Positions 56,775-64,000 of a DNA stretch of 64,000 nt are shown piece after piece (position 1 is the first letter of the stretch; each line of letters begins with the position of its first letter). Origin of the DNA: Protopterus annectens (Eukaryota; Chordata; Ceratodontiformes; Protopteridae); contig NC_056725.1 in assembly GCF_019279795.1 (NCBI RefSeq), forward strand, positions 1,614,867,359-1,614,931,358, in the 5' to 3' direction. The translations under genes were made by a program, and so were the position numbers. The notes under the pieces were generated by a model. It did no database searches. It was not told where the DNA came from and saw only the letters and a list, made by a program, of their open reading frames with translations.

Positions 56775-57810
56775 AACACCTCCCACTTGATGATGCTGTT
56801 ACCCATTTCAACAACAAATTCCTCCAAATTCTTGACCATCACACCCCCCCCCCTCGCTTAATTAGAACAGGATCCAAAGCTGCCCCTTGGCTTTCTAAAG
56901 AAACCAAGCAAACAATGCTTTTAAGGAATAAACTATGGACAAAATGGAGAACTACTAAAACCCCAACTGACCATCAAAACTTCAAACACCTTATAAATAC
57001 TACAAAAAAACTCACCCATCTTGATAAAAAGAATTATTACCTTCAATATCAACAAAATCAAAATCTTAACCCCAAAAGATTCTCGTCAGAAATCAATAAA
57101 CTGCTCCATCCAGGGAATACCAAAACACCTACTCCAGCTAACTTAGCTCAGACCCGTCCCAATAAAATAGCCAATATGTTCAACAACTTCTTCTCTGAAA
57201 CAGTCACCTCTCTAGCAAAGACCATGGTACCCCCCCTCTTCCCTTCAAAAGACCTCTCCTCAAAATAACACCCCCTCTCTAAAATTTAGTACAGTCTCCA
57301 CAACCTATATACGTAAGTTACTCTCAAAACTTAAACCATGCACTCCTTCAGCCGACCAACTACCAGCTGAATATCTGCAGCTAGCAGCAGCAGAACTAGC
57401 ATACCCAGTCTCCATCTTAATTAACAGAACAATAACTGAATCTACTATTCCCTCCCTCTGGAAAGTCTCCCATATCATTCCTCTACATAAAGGAGGAAAC
57501 ACTAATGAACTTTCTAATTTCCATCCTATAGCCTTACTATCACCATTATCTAAAATTATGGAACGCTGTGTACATCAACTATTACATCATCTTTTACATA
57601 ATAGCCTACTTTCAGACTCCCAACATGGTTTTAGACCTTTCCATAGCACTTCCACTGCTCTTCTCTCCTTCACAGACATTATCAACAAAAATCGCAATAA
57701 CAACCTATTCTCCTCTGCTTTATTTCTTAACCTCTCTAAAGCCTTTGATATGGTGAACCATCAACTTCTGCTAGACACTTTGAAATCTCTCTCACTCGAG
57801 TCTTTGGCAT
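56775..57810 (+). pseudogene. LINE ORF2: linker and start of reverse transcriptase
   Basis: After a frameshift the linker reads APWLSKETKQTMLLRNKLWT (about 56880-56940), then LQYQQNQNLNPKRFSSEINK. The RT begins PSADQLPAEYLQLAAAELAY, VSHIIPLHKGGNTNELSNF (RT1), HPIALLSPLSKIMERCVH (RT2) and DSQHGFRPFHSTSTALLSFT. Motif A is SALFLNLSKAFDMVNHQLLL (about 57713-57770), where the usual LDLSKAFD has Asn for the catalytic Asp. The frame continues LKSLSLESLALL into the minisatellite, and no motif B or C follows. Confidence 0.88.
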
Positions 57811-58132
57811 TGCTATCACTAGTACTACTCTTCTACTCGTCTCTATCACTAGTACTACTCTTCTACTCATCTCTATCACTAGTACTACTCTTCTACTCAT
57901 CTCTATCACTAGTACTACTCTTCTACTCGTCTCTATCACTAGTACTACTCTTCTACTCGTCTCTATCACTAGTACTACTCTTCTACTCGTCTCTATCACT
58001 AGTACTACCCTTCTACTCGTCTCTATCACTAGTACTACCCTTCTACTCGTCTCTATCACTAGTACTACTCTTCTACTCGTCTCTATCACTAGTACTACTC
58101 TTCTACTCATCTCTATCACTAGTACTACCCTT
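57811..58132. repeat. 30-bp minisatellite (about 10.7 units) inside the LINE RT
   Basis: The unit CTATCACTAGTACTACTCTT plus CTACTCGTCT repeats with exactly 30-bp periodicity. Only two positions vary, CGT/CAT and CTC/CCC. Because 30 is divisible by 3, the reading frame stays open and encodes SLSLVLLFYS repeats (Arg/Val-rich on the other strand). The near identity implies very recent expansion or ongoing homogenisation, unlike the decayed LINE around it. Confidence 0.97.
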
Positions 58133-58685
58133 CCTCTGTAGCTCACCTAGTATCCACTTGGATACTACTTTTCCTATAACGTCATTTTCTCTTTTACTTG
58201 TTACACTACTGCAACCTGTCATCTCTCCTCTTATTTAAACCTACATGTTGCTCCCTGCTGTGCAAATCTGTTTCTTAAAACTTGTGCCCTGGCACAAAAT
58301 ATTTATCCTAATTGTTAATCCTGTAAATATTGTACACAAAATATTTATCATAATTGTTAATACTGTAAATATTGTACAAACTCTTGTGTGGCTTACTATT
58401 TTCACTTTCTTTCAATGTTTCTACTCCTGCTTTTGCATAGAATATGAGAATAGGAATCCTCACTTTATTTTATATTTTTGTTAAAGTGCTTCTGTACTGT
58501 TACTATGCTACATAGGAATTGTTCTCTAGATGCATATAATTTGTATCTTACTGTGCTGTTTTTTTATGTTATTTACTAGTATATAGTGGAGCTTTTCTCC
58601 TCGGGCCTCTGCTGAAAATGGACATGTATCCAGCCAGACTAGCCCGGTCAACAAATGTAAAATAAAAATAAAATAAATAAAATAA

Positions 58686-58904
58686 AGCTTTACTTCCCTA
58701 CTTTGAACATCCATTGGCAATTTTGAGCAACCCAGCTTAATTTTATGAAGACAGTTATCTATGCATGTGGAACCCCTAACAACATTGTGGTTCAGTGTTG
58801 GGAGATGAGGAGGAAGGCGACTGTAGGTGGTCAGTGCTACTTATTAATAATGTCATATAGCATATCCCCAGATCAAAATACCTCTGAATGTTAAATTTAT
58901 ATAT
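58686..58904. other. unassigned DNA
   Basis: No recognised element between the LINE tail and the microsatellite. Confidence 0.4.
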
Positions 58905-58905
58905 C

Positions 58906-58921
58906 ACACACACACACACAC

Positions 58922-58976
<55 letters not shown>
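58906..58976. repeat. (CA)n-(TA)n microsatellite
   Basis: CA repeats at 58906-58921 followed by pure TA at 58926-58976. Confidence 0.96.
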
Positions 58977-58978
<2 letters not shown>

Positions 58979-59306
58979 TTATGCCCACTGTCACTCACTC
59001 CCAGGCAAGAAATAAATTGTTTAACAATCCCAACATTTACTTTTTTCTGTAAAACACGCTTCATGAAAGTAATTATAATTTAAAGATTGAAAGCTGTTAT
59101 TCTTATTCTACTTTGTAAGTAGCACACCTGATCTTTCTGATACCATTTTACTACTTACCTAACTCCTATATAAGCTTGATGTTTGTTCTTTAAACGTATT
59201 TCTTTAAATAAAATATTTGAAACTCCATTTAATATTAATTTCAGATTTAACATCCTCTTATCTTTAGTAATGGCCATAAAACAGAGATATGTCCAGAGGC
59301 TGTTAG
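58977..59306. other. unassigned DNA
   Basis: I see nothing recognisable in this AT-rich stretch. Confidence 0.4.
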
Positions 59307-59315
59307 TGTTCTACA

Positions 59316-59749
59316 GGTCTATATCTAAATCATGAAAGACAGAAACCGTGAATACATATACGCCGACACGTAAAGAGCGACCTACCATAAGAGCGAACCA
59401 CCTATTGAGCGAAAGGCAAAACATCATACGGATTCATTTGGCCAGCAGTGTGATTCTGGGGATAAGGGAATATACACTTTCCACTACTGTAGTGCAATCT
59501 CAGAGTTGGTATATTTAAGTAGGGGGGTACATGGGGGGTGCATGGTGGCTTGCCCCTCTGCAAAAGTGTGTTATGTTACTTTTTTGTACTTAGTTTAGGT
59601 ATAGCTGCATGGTGCTGTTGGTTAGGGAAATCCGTTCGATGTTTTGGTTTTCGCTCAGTAGGTGGTTTGCTCTTATGGTAGTTCGTGCTTTACGTGTCGA
59701 CGTATTTGTATTCACGATTTCCGTCTTTCATGATTTTGATATAGACCCA
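59316..59749. mobile_element. MULE-like MITE with long TIRs (434 bp)
   Basis: The left TIR (59316-59434) and right TIR (59629-59749) are inverted copies of about 120 bp at roughly 85 percent identity, starting GGTCTATATC(T/A)AAATCATG. They contain repeated GAGCGA/GCGAA motifs. The 9-bp direct repeat TGTTCTACA flanks it (59307-59315, 59750-59758), the duplication length of MULE elements. The 194-bp interior has no ORF. Its core also occurs, decayed, at 30735-30790. The MULE transposase gene at 48540 is of the right superfamily, but a direct link is unproven. Confidence 0.85.
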
Positions 59750-59759
59750 TGTTCTACAT

Positions 59760-61020
59760 GCAAGCTAGAATTTTTAGAACAAAACCAACCTTTAGACTGC
59801 TCAGTATTGCACTTTCACTGCAGGTGATTCTCTAAAAATAATACAGGGCAGAAGAACAGGGTGTTCAAAGCACTGCCTTACACATTTAATTTAATCAGCT
59901 GTAGTTTGTGGTGTCCTTAACCACAAGTACCCTCAATTGAAATACTGCAGACATGTTACCAAGGTAAGCACTTTGGTAGTGTGCAGCATCAATTAGCCAA
60001 TTGTCACTTTTATGACAAGATAATGCATGGAACCACTTTTATAAAAGCCATATTGGACCACTCTATAGTTTTGTTTCAACTGCTTCCTTAGCACTAGCCA
60101 AAGTTGTCTACAACCCTAACTTTTTTGTACCATCCAAACTCCATCTTTCACTCACAAAAAGATGAATGAAATACATGGAGATTTTGCCTGCTAGCATGCT
60201 TTTCAACCTCCAGAGGAAAGACCCTGAAAATTAGACACACCTAACTAGCATAAATTACTCATATTAATTGATTTACAGAGAAAAACAGGACACAGTTATG
60301 TTGTATTTTTATTATATTATAGCACTCAGAAGTGCTTCTTATTATATTTAACAGATTTTACCATAAAATAGCCAAATGAAGCTCATAGGGGCCACATATC
60401 ATGAAGATCCCATGCAAGATCTTGTTTTACAGCTTCTATCTCTTTCCCAGAATCCATTTGAAATTGTCTTAAAATTATTTATACTAGACACAAGAAAGCA
60501 TGGCTTATTTTTCCCCTCATTTAGATAAAATGGCAGCACTGTGAGCAACAGGCATCTTACACAGCCATGGAAACCAGTTACACCATTTAAGTCTTCTGAC
60601 AATAAAGAACATTTTGCTAGCACTGGTATTATGTATTTTTCTAAGTAACCCCCTTGGTAATATGGTAATGTATTTTATAAACTGAATTACAAGGATAAAT
60701 GAAAACTGGCTTAACCCAGCAAAAATCAAATTAAAAACACAACATAGTAATTCTAAAGTGCAAGTTCTTTATCCCTTTATAACACCTATTAAATTGAATG
60801 CCCAGGGTTCCAGTTGTTCCAAAACACATCATTCTATTAAATTGATTCCTGCATTAACATTATAAAGTAGGTCATTATTGAAAACCTCAACTCCATGGCA
60901 TGCATGAAAATCACATTATAATTATGTTGCATTAAACATAAACATAAACAAAAGGTAGCAACATCACTATTCCAAGAAAAAAACACCACATTCTGGAGAC
61001 TGGGTGCCTCTTAGCCACAA
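59760..61020. other. unassigned DNA
   Basis: About 1.2 kb with no gene, SINE or TIR that I recognise. Confidence 0.4.
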
Positions 61021-61035
61021 AAATGATACAGTCTG

Positions 61036-61245
61036 GGAGATGGAGCCAAGATGGCCAACTGAAAGCAGCAAACATTTAGAGCTCTACAATCTATTTTAAA
61101 AACACAGGAAAATAATTACTGTTTTGTAACAACATTTATCAAATCTTACTAATAACAGTCTAGTCTTTATTTTTTACAATTTTTTGCGGATCTATTCAAT
61201 AATTTTCTTGTCAAATTTTATTGGAGACTATTTCATCAAGCAAAG
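61036..61245 (+). promoter_or_regulatory. L1-like 5' UTR with YY1-type motif
   Basis: GGAGCCAAGATGGCCAACTG at 61042-61061 contains CCAAGATGGCC (61046-61056). This matches the YY1 site CAAGATGGC that marks the first bases of mammalian L1 5' UTRs and positions their transcription start. Here it lies about 200 bp ahead of an L1-type ORF1. Function in this genome is inference. Confidence 0.55.
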
Positions 61246-62039
61246 ATGAACAGCTCTAAGCTCACCCACTATGATGCAACCCTGAAGAAAGACGTGCAGC
61301 TAGTGAGGTCTACTGTATAAGAACTGTCCCTGAAAATGGATGGCTTTCAGGAAAACCTTTGAGAGAATTATTTAAAATAAACTGATGTCTTTAAAGAACT
61401 TCTTCAGCAACACCAAAATAAAATATCAGACGTTGAAACTTCATTAAATGATATCGATGGAAGAATCACAAACTTTCTTCTTAAACAAAACACCTTGCTC
61501 CTTAACAAAATAGATGACTTAAAAAACAGAGAAAGAAGGTGCAATATTAGAATCTTTGGTATTCCTAAAAAATCTGAAGGTGAGGACATTATTTCCTTTC
61601 TAAATTCCTGGATACCGGAGATTTTGGACTTACAAGATGGTCTCTATTATGGTACAGAAAAAGCTCACAGAGCTATAGGGAAGACAGCAGCTGTGTCATT
61701 CTTGTCACCACAAAGATCCATAGTAATAAAATTTCTATCTTACACAGATAGGGACCTTGTACGTAAAACTGCCTGGAAAAAAAAGCCCCTCTGAAGTTTA
61801 AAGAAAATCCCTTGTTAAACTGCTTAAATAAAATAACATCACAGCTCAAACAAATTACCCAGCCAGAATTAAAATCCACCCGTCCAGTGAAGTAAGAACC
61901 TTCAATAGCTTAGAGGAAATGTCTTCTTACATCAAAAACAACAGCATAGTTTTCATTCCAGAACATATGGATTGGTCATCCCCTTCATTAAAAAGATCTT
62001 CAGACAAGAACCCTTGGATTGACTTACAAAAGAAGAAAT
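61246..62039 (+). pseudogene. L1/Tx1-type ORF1 protein (degenerate)
   Basis: ORF1p is the RNA-binding chaperone that trimerises and coats L1 RNA. From the ATG at 61246 (MNSSKLTHYDATLKKDVQLV) a heptad-like region (ELLQQHQNKISDVETSLNDI, about 61396-61455) forms the coiled coil. The RRM follows with LKNRERRCNIRIFGIPKKSE (about 61522-61581; the 'ENRsRRnNlRi.GlPe' signature), EKAHRAIGK and IVIKFLSYTDRDLVRKTAW. After a frameshift near 61800-61850 the C-terminal domain reads YPARIKIHPSSEVRTFNSLE. Stops at about 61318 and 61363 and the frameshift kill it. No ORF2 follows; the element is truncated at about 62110. Confidence 0.87.
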
Positions 62040-62109
62040 AAAAGACTGAATCTCCTACTATTAACAACACCAAATCTCTTAAAGTATCCACATCCAAGTG
62101 ACTCTGATG

Positions 62110-62346
62110 TACTAATGTAATAGTAATGTTTTGTTTCATCTAACCTCAACGTAGTTCTTCATTTTATTATTCCCATACAAGTTCAAGTGTTTTATTGTTT
62201 TTTTCAATATCCAAATTATACAGCCTGAAGGATTAACTAATATTAATAAATGCCAAACATGGAGCTTTCACATCTTGCTCCTCAGGTAACCTTTATAATC
62301 TTTTTTTTTATCAGATTAATAGTTTAGTATATTTATAAAAGCCACA
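62110..62346. other. unassigned DNA
   Basis: Nothing recognised between the ORF1 remnant and the palindrome. Confidence 0.4.
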
Positions 62347-62534
62347 CCACCAGTCTGACCGAACAATGAAGGAAACCACCAGCAGTAGCAAAAAACACAG
62401 TTTAATATCGCTTTTGTCTCAAAAGGCTTCTTCATTCTGATTCATTCTGAAGAAGTCTTTTGAGACGAAAGTGATATTAAACTGCGTTTTTCGCTACTGC
62501 TGGTGGTTTCCTTCATTGTTTGGTCAGACTGGTA
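62347..62534. repeat. palindrome with hammerhead-like core
   Basis: Arms 62347-62440 and 62443-62534 are near-perfect reverse complements over about 92 bp with a loop of only a few bases. In the right arm CTGAAGAAGTCTTTTGAGACGAAAG (62447-62471) has CUGANGA, a GUCU/AGAC stem II and GAAA, a hammerhead-like core with one extra A before the stem. The same text class occurs at 32026 (minus). Probably two Penelope-type ribozyme regions in inversion. Confidence 0.75.
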
Positions 62535-63971
62535 GTTTGGTTTTTATTAGTTTTTGCTGCTGCTTCATCCTTGGGACTGTTGTTTTTCCTAGTTTAGTAT
62601 ATTTAACTCTGATTAGTAGGGCTGTTTTGCTTATACAGGTATGGATTATCATAGTTGAGTACACTCTTCTTTCTGTATTTACAAACTGTTAATATTATGT
62701 TGTGGTACTGTGTCTCATTTGTTTACTTAATGATGTCCTTTATTTGTGGTTATTATGTGTATTAGTACTGCCTTTAGGTGTTATCAATGATTACTAGTTA
62801 TGAGGCTTCGGGTTATGTGCTTAGCCTCTTGTTGCTAATCTCCCTAGCAGTATCATTAATTAGACCCTCCTCCTTTTTTGTTTTTTGTCTGAATCCTTCC
62901 CTCAGAGATTAAAGTAAAGCTTTTTATTACTCTATGAGCTGCTCTGCGAGCCACTGCAGAGATTAATTCCCTGGCTTATGCCTGCGGACATTGCCACCCA
63001 ACTACTCATGGCTACGCACTCTAGGGAGTTGTGGAAACTATTAGACTGGTGCATTTCCTGTTTTAGCCAGTCCGTACCAATTTCCTCTTCCCCTGCAGTT
63101 CCATATACACTTCATTGCAGTTCTGAGTGAGTTAGAAGTTTATGCTGTTGTTTCTTAAATAATCGCAGCTTGGATGTTATCAATGCCTGCAGTTGTCCGG
63201 AAGGTAGTCAACTAAACATGTACCCTTTCTCATCAAATAAATGGGGAGTAAAGCTTTGTACTCTGCAACACATAATATAGTTCAGGTACACAATATAATT
63301 CTTTAATGTATATCAGCTTTCAAACTGTGCTAACTAGAAAAATGTTTACTACTACACATCATGAATGCAAATTGGTCTGAGATATAGTCTTCAGCCATAA
63401 GTTGCTTTTCTTATCTATTAGCTATTATTTTCACATTCATGTTATTTCATTTTAAAATTCATGCAGATTTTGTTCATGTGATATAGGGTTTTAAGGCAGT
63501 TTTTAAAAGTAGCTAGTGATAAAAAAGAATGAGAGATAAAAAGTAGCACATTTTATTTTGAGGTTGCAGATGCTAATAATGGCACTTTTGTCTTTTTGCT
63601 GGACATACATGAGACTTAATTGCATTTCAAAAAGAAGATCTCTGGCAGGAGGATTGTAATGGTTTTATTTATTAGTTGCCTGATTCACAAAAACATCTGG
63701 GGACCATACAAACCTGGAAATAGTGCAGCATATTTTTCAGGTCGGACAAGGAATATACTTGCAGTGAAGCATTTGACCATCCAGACTGGAGGTCTTAAGA
63801 GAAAATGAATTCCTTTCTTTTGGATGTTTTGTTTATACATACTTATTATTTATTATAAATCTAAAATGTCTGAATGGTCATTGTGGAGGCATACCTTTAC
63901 CAGTAATGGCCTACTGCAGAAAATGTACTTGTATTAGATTTTTTTCCAGAAGCACTTGATTAATATGTTTC
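62535..63971. other. unassigned DNA
   Basis: No recognised gene or element; short frames such as 63620-63808 have no family resemblance. Confidence 0.4.
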
Positions 63972-64000
63972 TGTAGGGCTGAGATTTATGTGGTTTTTGT
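63972..64000 (+). repeat. start of a repeat shared with 44760
   Basis: CTGTAGGGCTGAGATTTATG and the following bases match 44760-44788 (one A/G difference within the first 20, a second further on) and run off the window end. Confidence 0.7.

Larger units (their letters stand above)
55480..58685 (+). mobile_element. L2/Rex/CR1-group LINE, nearly full length with RT deletion
   Basis: The element runs from a presumed 5' UTR through an ORF (from 55623) to a 3' UTR that ends TGAAAATGGACATG...AGCCCGGTCAAC followed by (AATAA)n at 58659-58685. Layout: N-terminal region, endonuclease, linker, RT fingers and motif A, then a 30-bp minisatellite where RT motifs B to E should be, then the UTR. It has one TAA (56158-56160), frameshifts between 56760 and 56915 and near 57270, and the deletion, so it cannot move. 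The clade is L2/Rex-like by endonuclease and tail; not resolved further. Confidence 0.85.

Noticed and set aside
57811-58132. CRISPR-like array because of 30-bp regular repeats
   Set aside because: There are no spacers: units abut directly and differ by point changes only. It is a minisatellite within a eukaryotic LINE.
57736-58146. Arg/Val-rich repetitive protein on the minus strand
   Set aside because: It is the antisense reading of the 30-bp minisatellite, whose period is a multiple of three and so keeps every frame open.

Overview
This 64 kb window looks like gene-poor, transposon-packed DNA from a vertebrate with a large genome. I see no host protein-coding gene, rRNA, true tRNA gene or CRISPR array. 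Nearly everything recognisable is a transposable element or a simple repeat. The mix is DIRS tyrosine-recombinase retrotransposons, Penelope-like elements (PLEs), CR1-, L2/Rex-, RTE- and L1/Tx1-type LINEs, several tRNA-derived SINEs, and PIF/Harbinger, MULE and hAT-like DNA transposons. The SINE whose end reads GGGGTCGCCACAG, familiar from fishes, points to an aquatic vertebrate. A lungfish, basal ray-finned fish, shark or amphibian would all fit; the species cannot be fixed from the sequence alone. Most ORFs carry stops and frameshifts, often TG or CA where CG is expected, so the copies are mostly old and methylation-decayed. There are two 500-N assembly gaps (1331-1830 and 44260-44759).

Layout. 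0.8-4.5 kb: a hAT-like MITE, then a DIRS remnant (RNase H, linker, tyrosine recombinase, terminal repeats) split by a foldback insertion. 6-11.3 kb: SINEs, an L1/Tx1-type LINE on the minus strand abutting a CR1-type LINE on the plus strand. 12-20.2 kb: two remnants of Harbinger Myb-like genes; the second has three exons whose splice sites and phases agree. Younger CR1 and hAT copies sit in an intron of the first. 20.3-26.8 kb: decayed LINE endonuclease and C-terminal fragments, then a tandem set of SINE plus (CA)n units. 28.4-29.6 kb: a Harbinger transposase relic on the minus strand.

31.5-41.4 kb is the most unusual part. A roughly 2.5 kb palindrome is made of two PLE 3' ends facing each other. 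It is followed by two copies of a second PLE family in head-to-head inversion, with reverse transcriptase and GIY-YIG endonuclease domains. Hammerhead-ribozyme-like cores lie in the palindrome arms and near other PLE-type pieces (52.95 kb, 62.45 kb, degenerate at 32.0 kb). 41.4-44.2 kb is CpG-richer DNA that starts with a Harbinger-like terminus and carries a hAT-like MITE with a perfect 8-bp target duplication.

44.8-64 kb: an L1/Tx1 LINE 3' half with a SINE inside; a MULE transposase gene with a FLYWCH finger and a recognisable D-D-E triad, split by a SINE; CR1, RTE and PLE fragments; a 60/70-bp alternating tandem array; an L2/Rex-type LINE whose reverse transcriptase is interrupted by a very uniform 30-bp minisatellite; a MULE-like MITE with about 120-bp terminal inverted repeats and a 9-bp target duplication; an L1 ORF1 remnant with a YY1-like promoter motif; and a small ribozyme-like palindrome. 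No functional network of host genes can be described. The relationships visible are parasitic ones: SINEs sharing LINE tails, MITEs beside possible transposase sources, and nested insertions that give relative ages.
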